Shown in pieces: positions 7,540-15,521 of a stretch of DNA of 64,000 nt. The DNA is from CADEDV01 sp048498035 (lineage in GTDB: Bacteria > Bacteroidota > Bacteroidia > Chitinophagales > Chitinophagaceae). Position 1 is the stretch's first letter. Each line of letters opens with the position of its first letter. The notes under the pieces were generated by a model that was given only the letters and a program-made list of their open reading frames with translations, did no database searches and was not told the origin of the DNA. Position numbers and translations under genes: made by a program. Where the stretch lies: the NCBI GenBank assembly GCA_048498035.1, contig JBEHYT010000001.1:186001-250000 (forward strand), in the 5' to 3' direction.

Positions 7540-9348
7540 CTAATCCTCCATGTATCCCAACTTCTTCAGCCGCGCAACGATAAGTCCGCGCGTTCGCCCA
7601 AAGCTGCCGGCAATCTCTGCCACCGAAGCTCCTGCCAGGTATAATTCCACCAGTTCGCGGTCCAGTTCTTTTGACCATGGTTGCAGGGAGCTTCCGGGTC
7701 TTTTGTAACGACCGGCCGACTCTTTTTGCGCGCTGTTCTTTTTCGTCCTCAGCTGCCGGAGAAATGGTGATTCCGCAGGCGGTGGCTCCGGACGTTTTTC
7801 AATAACAATATGCGGAGAATCCGGAACGTCTTCCGGTACCAGCGCTTCAGGGATATGCAGCACCTTGCGGGCGCGCGTTACCGCTACATAAAGCAGGTTG
7901 ATCTCTTCCGTCCATTTTTTTTGATCAAGCGAGAGCTTGTTCTTCTTTGCGTCTGCTATGGCCCGGTCAAGCTTGGGGGCTGTAATAAAATCATTCACCA
8001 GGTGCACCACATCATATTCCATTCCCTTGGCCCGGTGTACCGTGGAAAAGATCATCTGCGCTTTTTCCCGTTCTTCATCGCCCGTGTGCAATGCCTTCAA
8101 AGATTTCAATAAGCCGGGAATCTCGTTGCCATATTCTTTTACAATTTCCAGCATCATTCCCAACTGCACGTCTTCCGTTTTCTCAATATACTCTTCCAAC
8201 GCGTCCACGGTTTGCATAGACCGGATCAGTTTGTCGCGCACACGATCATGCTGGCTATTGTACAGGTTCAGTACATCATACAGCGAAGCGCCTTCATCTG
8301 CATAGGTGTAGGAATGAATATTTCCTTCAAAATAAATATGCTTTAGCTTCCGGTTTTCTGTCATACTCGTAATGGCATTCAGCAATAAACCCAGGTTGGT
8401 GCGTGCCAGGGTTGCCCGTGTTTTTTCCTGCTGGAGTTTTCCATCGCCGGTGATGTTGATACCATCGAAGCCACCGATCTTTTCTTTAAGTTCAAGCGTT
8501 TTAACCGCTAATGCCGCCAGTGCCGGCGGGAAACGGAAACTGGTAGAAAGGCGAAAGAGTGGGAAACTGGCTTTTTCAAGTGAATTAACGGCATGCCGCC
8601 AGGAGTAGATTTGCTGGTGCGTGTCCCCAACAATTACTTTTGTTGCCTGCTGGCGCAAAAATACATCCAGCATGGCAGGGGATGCATCCTGGCCTTCATC
8701 AAAGAGAATATAATCGTAACGAAGCACAGGTTGTGAAAGTTGAAATTTCTTCAGGTAAAAGTCGTGGATGATCTCAATTTCACCTTTATCCATCTGGCTA
8801 AGCAATAGGCGCGTGCCGTATTCAATTTGCCGGTAAAATGATTTAACAAAGGTCCTGGCTTTTTCGTCCTGGATCGTATCCAGGTAGTTGAGATCCTGTA
8901 CTTTTCTGCAATCGCTGTTACAGAAATAGGTGATGAATTTGCTGATATGATTGGCCAGTATAAATTCAGTATGCAGTTCACCGTTTCCCTGGAGGCTGAG
9001 CAGTTCAGCAATTTCGTGCGTTTTATAGCCGTTGGTTTTCACCGTATAGCGGTTATCCCTGAGTATGGAGCGGTAGGCAAGGGAATGCGCTGTTTCCACC
9101 ACTACATTCGTCAATCCCCTGTCTGCAAATTTCCGGATCGCTTCCAGTTTTACAGATTTATTAAAAGCGAGATAGAGAATCTTTGAACCTGCCGGCCGCG
9201 TGGCTGCATATTCCACAAGTGTGGTCGTTTTACCGGAGCCCGCAACGGCGTTGATCCTGATATTACCCTGCGAATGAATAATGGCAAGCTGTTCTTCTGT
9301 CCATTTGTTTTTAGCTGGTACCGTCATGTTCACTTTCGTCAATCCCAT
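7540..9348 (-). CDS. UvrD/Rep-like SF1 DNA helicase with C-terminal HTH
   Basis: A 602-residue superfamily 1A ATP-dependent helicase. Walker A is AVAGSGKTTT near residue 34-43, Walker B is ILFDEGQD at 214-221, motif III is GDTHQQIYSWR at 241-251, and motif VI is LYVAVTRARKVL about residue 490-502. The accessory domains are short compared with UvrD. The last ~50 residues (PWSKELDRELVELYLAGASVAEIAGSFGRTRGLIVARLKKLGY) resemble a helix-turn-helix, suggesting DNA targeting. ATG 9327 is an alternative start. No partner genes adjoin, so its repair or defence role is unknown. Confidence 0.88.
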   Translation of the reverse strand: MGLTKVNMTVPAKNKWTEEQLAIIHSQGNIRINAVAGSGKTTTLVEYAATRPAGSKILYLAFNKSVKLEAIRKFADRGLTNVVVETAHSLAYRSILRDNRYTVKTNGYKTHEIAELLSLQGNGELHTEFILANHISKFITYFCNSDCRKVQDLNYLDTIQDEKARTFVKSFYRQIEYGTRLLLSQMDKGEIEIIHDFYLKKFQLSQPVLRYDYILFDEGQDASPAMLDVFLRQQATKVIVGDTHQQIYSWRHAVNSLEKASFPLFRLSTSFRFPPALAALAVKTLELKEKIGGFDGINITGDGKLQQEKTRATLARTNLGLLLNAITSMTENRKLKHIYFEGNIHSYTYADEGASLYDVLNLYNSQHDRVRDKLIRSMQTVDALEEYIEKTEDVQLGMMLEIVKEYGNEIPGLLKSLKALHTGDEEREKAQMIFSTVHRAKGMEYDVVHLVNDFITAPKLDRAIADAKKNKLSLDQKKWTEEINLLYVAVTRARKVLHIPEALVPEDVPDSPHIVIEKRPEPPPAESPFLRQLRTKKNSAQKESAGRYKRPGSSLQPWSKELDRELVELYLAGASVAEIAGSFGRTRGLIVARLKKLGYMED

Positions 9349-9536
9349 ACAACGTTTTGTAGAAACTCAAATTAAAGTAGCGGGAACGCGAAGGTAGGAG
9401 GAAATGGGAGAAATGGCTGGATTGCCAGGCAGGAATGAGGACAATGAAAGATGTGTTTTTTCCCCTGCTTTGGTCGCAAATACACCCGTTTTCAACCGGT
9501 AATGTAGGCTATGTTTGTGGTCTAAATCAGTAAATC
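9349..9536. other. Intergenic region with a divergent promoter
   Basis: This gap separates the divergent helicase and VOC genes. TATGTTTG at 9510-9517 matches the Bacteroidota -7 box TAnnTTTG and lies 19 nt before the VOC ATG. A convincing -33 box at the expected distance was not seen. No small gene or RNA was recognised here. Confidence 0.5.
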
Positions 9537-10016
9537 ATGAAAAAGATAACGCCGTTTCTCTGGTTTGATGGTAAAGCAGAAGAAGCTATGAACTTTTATA
9601 CATCGATTTTTAAAAATTCAAAAAAAGGATCTATATCCTATTATGGAGATAATGCGCCTCTTCCCAGGGGAACAGTGCTAACTGCCATTTTTGAATTGGA
9701 TGGGCAGGAATTTGTGGCGCTTAATGCAGGTCCGCAATTTCAGTTTACGCCAGCTATTTCTTTTTCTATCAATTGTGATTCAGATACACAGGAGGAAATC
9801 GATTATTACTGGAATGCATTGACGGCTGATGGAGGAGAAGAACAGCCCTGTGGTTGGTTGAAGGATAAATTTGGCCTTAGCTGGCAGGTTACCCCGCCCA
9901 TGTTATCCAGGGCAATAACAGATAAAGATTCTGCCCGCGCCGCCCGTGCCATGAGTGCTATGATGCAAATGAAAAAGATCATCATCGCAGATATTGAAGC
10001 GGCGTTGAAAGGATAA
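9537..10016 (+). CDS. PhnB-like VOC-superfamily protein
   Basis: A 159-residue protein beginning KKITPFLWFDGKAEEAMNFYTSIF and containing EFVALNAGPQFQFTPAISFSINC, WLKDKFGLSWQVTPP and a C-terminal helical extension MSAMMQMKKIIIADIEAAL. This is the pattern of proteins formerly labelled 3-demethylubiquinone-9 3-methyltransferase, now placed in the VOC superfamily without proven activity. It is a distant relative of the VOC protein at 6995-7417. It converges with the pentapeptide-repeat gene 5 nt away. Confidence 0.88.
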   Translation: MKKITPFLWFDGKAEEAMNFYTSIFKNSKKGSISYYGDNAPLPRGTVLTAIFELDGQEFVALNAGPQFQFTPAISFSINCDSDTQEEIDYYWNALTADGGEEQPCGWLKDKFGLSWQVTPPMLSRAITDKDSARAARAMSAMMQMKKIIIADIEAALKG

Positions 10017-10021
10017 GGCTA

Positions 10022-10597
10022 TTATTGCTCTATTTCAACCTGGTATTTGTGTAACAGGCCCGGTAATCCCTGCAGGGAAAACCGGGCTTTTTTAAGCTGG
10101 TTTGTTTCGGGGTCAATGCTAAAGTGAAATGCAGTGGCGAGGTTGGCAGCCTCCAGGTTGGTGTCTGCAAACTGGGCTTTGTCAAGATCGCAATGATCGA
10201 AAAAGGCAGCACTGCAATCTGCTTCTGTAAAATCCGCTTCCCGCAAGCTACAGTTTCGAAAAATTGTCTTCTTCAGTTTACAGCGATAAAATACACAGAG
10301 GTCGAGACTGCTGTTTTCAAAATACACTTCAAAAAGAAAAGGGTCGCAATCGTCAAACCGGAGACCCATCAGTTTGCAATTGATAAATTTTACATTCTTA
10401 AACGCAGTTTTTCCAAGAAATGCGGTAGAAAGATTGCATTCGGTAAACCTGCAATCCATGAAATGGATACCAGAGAGATTGCTGTTGGAAAAATTGCATT
10501 GGTCAAAATCGCAGTTATCGTATTCCCCGGGAGGGAGTGGTTGGCCGGTATAATCTTTTTTCTTCAGCGCTATATCCTGGAAATAATTTTTCGACAT
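10022..10597 (-). CDS. Pentapeptide-repeat protein (Qnr/McbG-like)
   Basis: A 191-residue protein made mostly of A(D/N)LxX-type pentapeptide repeats, for example CDFDQCNFSNSNLSGIHF, CRFTECNLS and CSLREADFTEADCSAAFF. Such repeats fold into a right-handed quadrilateral helix. Relatives include Qnr and McbG, which mimic DNA and protect gyrase, but many pentapeptide proteins have other roles, so quinolone protection is only a possibility. It sits 11 nt downstream of the reductase-like gene on the same strand and may be cotranscribed with it. Confidence 0.88.
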   Translation of the reverse strand: MSKNYFQDIALKKKDYTGQPLPPGEYDNCDFDQCNFSNSNLSGIHFMDCRFTECNLSTAFLGKTAFKNVKFINCKLMGLRFDDCDPFLFEVYFENSSLDLCVFYRCKLKKTIFRNCSLREADFTEADCSAAFFDHCDLDKAQFADTNLEAANLATAFHFSIDPETNQLKKARFSLQGLPGLLHKYQVEIEQ

Positions 10598-10608
10598 GAT
10601 CCTTGCAA

Positions 10609-11166
10609 TTATGGTTGGGGAGTATATTGTAAATAAATGGCGCCGTTGTCAAATACCCGGTGATTCTTCAGGCTAAAGTGCAGCGGTTTTTTGATGTTGT
10701 GAAAAATGGGCGTACCGTTTCCCAATGCCACCGGGTCCAAAAAAATGCCGTATTCATCAACAAGGTTCTCATCTGCAAGCTGGGTTACAATACTGCCGCT
10801 GCCCAGCACGGTCATGTTTTTATCGCCCTGTTTCAATTTGCGGATCTCTTCAATAAGATTGTCGCTGATGATGCGTGTACCCTGCCAGTTGACGGTTTTG
10901 AGTGTGGTTGAAAAAACGATCTTTTCGGCGGCATTCATGCCTGCGGCTACGCCCGGCATACTTTCGGCGGCGGCTGGCGTGGGCCAGAAGGCGGCCATCA
11001 TTTCATAGGTCTTTCTGCCAAACAGCAGCATGTTTCCGCCCTGCGCGTTGTTGCTTGAAAATTCGGTTTCCTGCGGTCCGCCGTGCTGGTGCCAGCTGAT
11101 GCCGTTGGCAGCATCTTTAAAAAAGCCATTCAGGCTGATAAAATTAAAAATGGAAAGGGTTGCCAT
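10609..11166 (-). CDS. RibD C-terminal/dihydrofolate reductase-like protein
   Basis: A 185-residue protein of the RibD_C/DHFR-like family. It has the N-terminal strand LSIFNFISLNGFFKD, the NADPH-site region MLLFGRKTYEMMAAFW, and the C-terminal MTVLGSGSIVTQLADENLVDEYGIFLDPVALGNGTPIF. Stand-alone members are NADPH-dependent reductases of unknown substrate. The region around 60-90 (PTPAAAESMPGVAAGMN) matches the extended loop common in Bacteroidota homologues. The pentapeptide gene follows closely. Confidence 0.88.
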   Translation of the reverse strand: MATLSIFNFISLNGFFKDAANGISWHQHGGPQETEFSSNNAQGGNMLLFGRKTYEMMAAFWPTPAAAESMPGVAAGMNAAEKIVFSTTLKTVNWQGTRIISDNLIEEIRKLKQGDKNMTVLGSGSIVTQLADENLVDEYGIFLDPVALGNGTPIFHNIKKPLHFSLKNHRVFDNGAIYLQYTPQP

Positions 11167-11212
11167 AATGTATCAAATTAAAATTTACTCCCGCGAACAG
11201 GGACAAAAATAG

Positions 11213-11626
11213 TCAGAGAATAAGCACGATGGTGCCGGCAATGATAAGTGCGGCGCCAATCGCGGTTTTTAGCGGCAGCGTTTCACCCAGGAAAATAACA
11301 GAAAGGATGATGGCGATGGCAACACTTAGTTTGTCTACCGGCGCCACCTGTGAAACTTTTCCCATTTGTAATGCTTTGAAATAAAAGATCCAGGAAAGAC
11401 CGGTTGCCAGTCCTGAAAGCCCGAGGAAAATCAGGTTGTGGCGGGTGAGTGAATGAATGCTGGCGGTGCCCCCGCGAAACAATGCGATTGCCCATGCCAC
11501 TACCAGTATTACGATGGTCCGCAAGGCAGTTGCAAGATCGGTATCAACATTTTTGATACCTATTTTGGCAAAAATGGCGGTAAGGGCTGCAAAAAGTGCT
11601 GATAATAAAGCAAATAGCCACCACAT
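11213..11626 (-). CDS. EamA-family half transporter
   Basis: A 137-residue membrane protein with about five hydrophobic helices and the EamA signatures FALLSALFAALTAIFAKIGI at the N-terminus and SVIFLGETLPLKTAIGAALIIAGTIVL at the C-terminus. Most EamA exporters have two such units in one chain of ~300 residues; this has one, so it would have to work as a dimer, as small DMT proteins do. Its substrate is unknown. No second half lies next to it. Confidence 0.88.
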   Translation of the reverse strand: MWWLFALLSALFAALTAIFAKIGIKNVDTDLATALRTIVILVVAWAIALFRGGTASIHSLTRHNLIFLGLSGLATGLSWIFYFKALQMGKVSQVAPVDKLSVAIAIILSVIFLGETLPLKTAIGAALIIAGTIVLIL

Positions 11627-11730
11627 AACAGTCTTTTGCTAAAGATACCAAATAGCTGTGATTATGTAAATGCGGGCTGTTGCGCATCTTAATAAGATAT
11701 GGCTATATTTAGCAACCACAAATCAACAAT

Positions 11731-12723
11731 ATGAAAATGAGGCTTCTCCAGGTATTTTGTTTGTTCTTCGTTGCCAGTGGCGTTTATGCCCAGGCCGACA
11801 GTTTAAGCAACAAAGATGTGCAACAACTGGTCGACAACATCAAATTAAACGAGGATACGTTAATAGCCGAGCAGGGGCCTACTGCTTGTGATTGTATTGA
11901 TTCCGTTAGAAAGATAGTAACGGAAAAAAAAGAGCAGCTGAAGGCCTTTTCAAAATGTATCACGGAGAGTGCCCGATCTGTTGAAATGCTAGCAACAATG
12001 ATGTCGGCATTGCAAAACAAGGGCGGCAAAAAAGAAGTCAATATAAATATCGACGTCAACAGCAACGGCGGTAAATATTATTACATGATGGAGCGCTGGT
12101 TGATGACCAACTGCGCGATTCTCCGCAGTTCGGTTTCGTCTGATGATGATTTACATGAAAAATCCATGTCGGAGAACCAGGCGGCACTGGATCAATATTA
12201 TAAAGGCATCGAATATCTGAAAAAGGAAGACTATGAAACCGCGCTGCCGTATTTTAAAAAGGCGGTTGAAATTGATCCTGAATTTGTGTTTGCGCTGGAT
12301 GACCTGGCGGTTTGCTATCGCAGATTGAACAAGTTTGCCCAGGCCGAGCAGTATTACAAGGCTTCGCTGAAGGTGGACCCGATGGGGCATATGGCGCTCC
12401 AAAATCTTCCGGTTGTATATACGCTACAGGAAAAGCTGGATGAGGCCATCCAGGCCTATCTTGATCTATTGAAAGCTTATCCGGGGGATCCCGAAGTGTA
12501 TTATGGTATTGGTACCATTTATCTTAACGGGAAAAAAGATCCTGAAGCGGCCCTGGATTACCTGTGTAAAGCTTATGTGATTTATGTGAATGAAAAATCG
12601 CCCTACCGGTCGGATGCAGAAAAGCTGATCTCCTTTATTTACCAGGATATGAAAAAAAACGGTAAGGAAGCGAAGTTTGACCAGATACTAAAGGATAATA
12701 ATATTAACACCACCGATGATTGA
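11731..12723 (+). CDS. Exported TPR protein
   Basis: A 330-residue protein with a signal peptide (MKMRLLQVFCLFFVASGVYA, then QAD). An acidic helical region with a Cys-rich patch (ACDCIDSVRKIV) is followed by at least three tetratricopeptide repeats from about residue 155, for example DQYYKGIEYLKKEDYETALPYFKKAVEIDPEF and EQYYKASLKVDPMGHMALQNL. TPRs mediate protein contacts in the periplasm. A possible promoter is TATATTTA at 11704-11711 with TTG 21 nt upstream. The gene converges with a 71-residue gene only 3 nt away. Confidence 0.8.
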   Translation: MKMRLLQVFCLFFVASGVYAQADSLSNKDVQQLVDNIKLNEDTLIAEQGPTACDCIDSVRKIVTEKKEQLKAFSKCITESARSVEMLATMMSALQNKGGKKEVNINIDVNSNGGKYYYMMERWLMTNCAILRSSVSSDDDLHEKSMSENQAALDQYYKGIEYLKKEDYETALPYFKKAVEIDPEFVFALDDLAVCYRRLNKFAQAEQYYKASLKVDPMGHMALQNLPVVYTLQEKLDEAIQAYLDLLKAYPGDPEVYYGIGTIYLNGKKDPEAALDYLCKAYVIYVNEKSPYRSDAEKLISFIYQDMKKNGKEAKFDQILKDNNINTTDD

Positions 12724-12726
12724 CGG

Positions 12727-12942
12727 CTAGTCTTTCTTTTTTCCCGGTTTGAACGTCCGCATCGTCCGTTGTAATTTTTGAATGGTGCGATGCAGGTCAC
12801 GCTGGTGTTTTTGCACCAGTTTTTGTGTGCCTGCTGCCGCCTCATCGAAATAGAAATTGGCTTTGGCGATGTGTTCGTTAAACAACGCCGCCTGCTCATC
12901 GAGGCGCTTCAGTAGTTCCCAAAGTGATTCTTTTTTTGCCAT
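12727..12942 (-). CDS. Small helical charged protein, unknown
   Basis: A 71-residue, highly charged, helix-prone protein (MAKKESLWELLKRLDEQ...QRTMRTFKPGKKKD) with heptad-like spacing that suggests a coiled coil and a lysine-rich end. No family recognised. It lies 36 nt downstream of the nitronate monooxygenase on the same strand, which suggests cotranscription. The good start and dense charge pattern argue for a real gene. Confidence 0.55.
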   Translation of the reverse strand: MAKKESLWELLKRLDEQAALFNEHIAKANFYFDEAAAGTQKLVQKHQRDLHRTIQKLQRTMRTFKPGKKKD

Positions 12943-12978
12943 CAGGCAATTGCTGCAAAATCCAGGCCATCGCGGATG

Positions 12979-14019
12979 TCAGGATGGTAGCCAGGATAGA
13001 ATGCGTTCGGTAATTTCAGCTGTTGTTCCTTCCTGTGCCTCACCGGCACGCAGCCCGGCGTATAGTGCAATAAAATCGGTAAGGTCATGTTCGGATGCAT
13101 AAGTCCGAACGGGTTTTGTGAGGGCATTCATCAATGTGTAATCAGGAAAGACCTGCAAACGTAGTTGCGCCCATTCTGCAAATCGGTTGCGTATTGCGCG
13201 GGACCATCTGCCGGTAAATGCACGGGTGATGATGGTGGCATCTTCGTTACAAGACAACACTGCTTTTTTATAGCCGGGCGCTGCGGCACTTTCCTGTGCT
13301 GTAAGAAAGAGGCTTCCTATTTGAACGGCTTCTGCTCCTGCGGCAAATGTTTCGCGGGTGGTTGTTGCGTTACTGATCCCGCCGGCGCCAATTATTGGTA
13401 ATTGCAGCGCGTGATGCAAGGATGCAACCAGCGCCAGTGTATTTACCTGTGGCAATGTTCCTTCCTGGAAACTGCCACGGTGACCGCCGGCTTCAATGCC
13501 CTGCGCGCAAATAACATCCACGCCTGCATCGCGAAGCGCGAAGCCTTCTTCCAGGCTGGTGGCTGTTCCAATAAGTATAACACCGCGTTGTTTCAGCTCA
13601 CGCATCATTGCATCGGGAAGAATGCCAAATGTAAAACTGACAACCGGGATCGCTTCTTCAATAAGCAGTTCCAGTTGGTCTTCGGCACTGTAGAAAGTAA
13701 AATCTTCCGGTTGGCGGGCGGTAAATGGAATATTGTAGTCTTTGCAGAACTGTTGCAGCAGTTTTTGGGTGGTATCCAATACCCGGTCATCCACCTCGCT
13801 GGGCACATCGTGTGCAAACAGGTTTACTGCAAAAGGCTTCGTGGTTTTCATGGTGGTGGCGCGGATAAGGGTAGAAGCCTCTTCTGGCGCAAGTCCGCCA
13901 ATGGGCAATGATCCCAATGCGCCAAGGTTGGACACGGCTGCAACCATATCAGGGGTGGTAACTCCAAGCATAGGCGCCTGGATAAGGGGATGTTTGATCC
14001 CCAGTAGTTCGGTAAGCAT
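12979..14019 (-). CDS. Nitronate monooxygenase (2-nitropropane dioxygenase family)
   Basis: A 346-residue FMN-dependent TIM-barrel enzyme that oxidises alkyl nitronates. N-terminal GIKHPLIQAPMLGVTTPDMVAAV, the central CAQGIEAGGHRGSF with the conserved catalytic-region histidine, and the phosphate-binding PIIGAGGISN and GAEAVQIGSLFL segments fit the family well. It protects against toxic nitronates such as propionate-3-nitronate in studied members. It lies upstream of the small coiled-coil gene and downstream of the stress-protein gene on the same strand. Confidence 0.92.
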   Translation of the reverse strand: MLTELLGIKHPLIQAPMLGVTTPDMVAAVSNLGALGSLPIGGLAPEEASTLIRATTMKTTKPFAVNLFAHDVPSEVDDRVLDTTQKLLQQFCKDYNIPFTARQPEDFTFYSAEDQLELLIEEAIPVVSFTFGILPDAMMRELKQRGVILIGTATSLEEGFALRDAGVDVICAQGIEAGGHRGSFQEGTLPQVNTLALVASLHHALQLPIIGAGGISNATTTRETFAAGAEAVQIGSLFLTAQESAAAPGYKKAVLSCNEDATIITRAFTGRWSRAIRNRFAEWAQLRLQVFPDYTLMNALTKPVRTYASEHDLTDFIALYAGLRAGEAQEGTTAEITERILSWLPS

Positions 14020-14073
14020 ACTGTAAATTAGAAAGAAAAGGCCTCAATATTTATTCCAATTTCTGAAACCCTG

Positions 14074-14907
14074 CTATTTAAGGATCAAAACGGGCACCCG
14101 GGCATGGCGATAGATGGCCTGGGAGAGGCTTTTGTGGGTAAGGGCGTAGAGAAAACTGTAGCTTCCGGGCAATGCGATCAACAGGTCTGGTTGGCGCTCT
14201 GCTGAAAAATCAAGGATGCCTGCAATCGTATCCGCGTTATTGCTTTGAAACAGTTCGTGATCATAACCCTCCAGGTGTTCATGTACCTGCGCTTCGGTAA
14301 CGCCGTGTGCGGGATCATTTGTTGCCACGTTTAATACGAGCAGTTTTGCATCCGCAAGGCGGGGATTATTCCGGATACGATCCAGTTTCTGCAAGGTATT
14401 TATCTTACCAAGATCAATTGGTACCAGGACGGTACGGATGGGAACTGGTTGCGCATTTGCGGGAATTTGCAGCAGCTTTACAGGACTTACCTTGGCCAGC
14501 GCGATGGCCTGGTCAGATACCGTGCTGGTGTAGTCGGCATGACCCTGGATGCTGCCAATGGCTACAAGTTCAATGTCTGCATGGGTGCGTAACATTTCCA
14601 GCACGCCGCGAAGAAGACGTTGTTCGGTAAATTCTGCCTCAATTTGGATGCCGGATGGAGCTGCCTGTTGCAATTCTGTGCAAAATTGTCGCAGTTCACT
14701 TTCCTGTTTCTCCCGTTCTGCATTCATGGTTTCGGCGTCAACCAGGGAGTAGTCGGCCGCTGCCGCGATATATTCAAATGCGGAAGACCCAATGGTTCGG
14801 AACAGCAGGATGCGGTCATAGTGAAATTGCTGCGCCCATCCGATGGCAAAATAAGCTGCATTACGGGTAGCGGGCGAAAGATCAACGGGTATGAGTATGG
14901 TGCGCAT
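14074..14907 (-). CDS. Tandem universal stress protein
   Basis: A 277-residue protein with two UspA-like domains (about 1-140 and 145-277). The first begins MRTILIPVDLSPATRNAAYFAIGWAQQF and the second PIRTVLVPIDLGKINTLQKLDRI. The canonical ATP-binding G-2x-G-9x-G(S/T) motif is not clear in either half. Members act under stress by poorly understood binding of nucleotides or partners. It lies between a MarR-type regulator and the nitronate monooxygenase on the minus strand. Confidence 0.87.
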   Translation of the reverse strand: MRTILIPVDLSPATRNAAYFAIGWAQQFHYDRILLFRTIGSSAFEYIAAAADYSLVDAETMNAEREKQESELRQFCTELQQAAPSGIQIEAEFTEQRLLRGVLEMLRTHADIELVAIGSIQGHADYTSTVSDQAIALAKVSPVKLLQIPANAQPVPIRTVLVPIDLGKINTLQKLDRIRNNPRLADAKLLVLNVATNDPAHGVTEAQVHEHLEGYDHELFQSNNADTIAGILDFSAERQPDLLIALPGSYSFLYALTHKSLSQAIYRHARVPVLILK

Positions 14908-14931
14908 AATAAGATGTTTTGAAGAAAAAAA

Positions 14932-15384
14932 TCAGGGTTGCAGGTTGGCAGTCATCTTTTTTACCAGTTGGAGCGATGCTTCCAGTTCTTCCGGTTGCAG
15001 GTTGCCGGCGGCTTCGCGGTATACATCCAGCACCAGCGGAAAGATTGTTTTCCGAACATGTTTTCCTTTCTCTGTGAGAAAAATATGCCGGTTGCGCCGG
15101 TCATTTTCATTTTCGTTACGCGTCACCAACCCGCGTTTTACCAGGCTGTTGATGAGGTAGGTCATGCTGGATTTGTCTTTACTCACCGTATCCGCAATTT
15201 CCTGTTGGGTAATTCCATCCCTGCGCCACAGCAGGCCAATGATTTCCAGTAACTCAAAGGAAAGATCCAGGCCGCTGGCGGAAATAGAGGATTGAATGCG
15301 CTGTCGCACCAGGCTGCGGAGTTCTGTAAACGCCCGGGAAAATTCAAGCGCGCGTTCTGCTATTAATTCTGCCGGCATACACAA
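14932..15384 (-). CDS. MarR-family transcriptional regulator
   Basis: A 150-residue winged-helix protein. The DNA-binding core runs from GLLWRRDGITQQEIADTVSKDKSSMTYLINSLVKRGLV to the wing RNENENDRRNRHIFLTEKGK, all typical of MarR. It is divergent from the multidrug exporter gene at 15522, and a perfect inverted repeat (15440-15463) lies between the two, overlapping the exporter's -33 box. This is the standard arrangement of a repressor that is relieved by an exported compound. The ligand is unknown. Confidence 0.9.
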   Translation of the reverse strand: MCMPAELIAERALEFSRAFTELRSLVRQRIQSSISASGLDLSFELLEIIGLLWRRDGITQQEIADTVSKDKSSMTYLINSLVKRGLVTRNENENDRRNRHIFLTEKGKHVRKTIFPLVLDVYREAAGNLQPEELEASLQLVKKMTANLQP

Positions 15385-15439
15385 GCTGTTTATTATGAAA
15401 ATAGAAAGATACCCGGTAAATCGATCTAAAGTTACAATT

Positions 15440-15475
15440 AATTAGTTTGATTTCAAACTAATTTTTATATCTTTG
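15440..15475 (+). promoter_or_regulatory. MarR-type operator and exporter promoter
   Basis: AATTAGTTTGA at 15440-15450 and TCAAACTAATT at 15453-15463 form a perfect 11-bp inverted repeat around TT. TTTG at 15446-15449 and TATCTTTG at 15468-15475, 18 nt apart, match the Bacteroidota promoter. The -33 box lies inside the operator, so a bound regulator would block transcription of the exporter, and probably of its own gene on the other strand. Confidence 0.8.
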
Positions 15476-15521
15476 TTTTGCAACACCCTGCTACCTGGCT
15501 GCACTTTCTAAACTGTGCATT

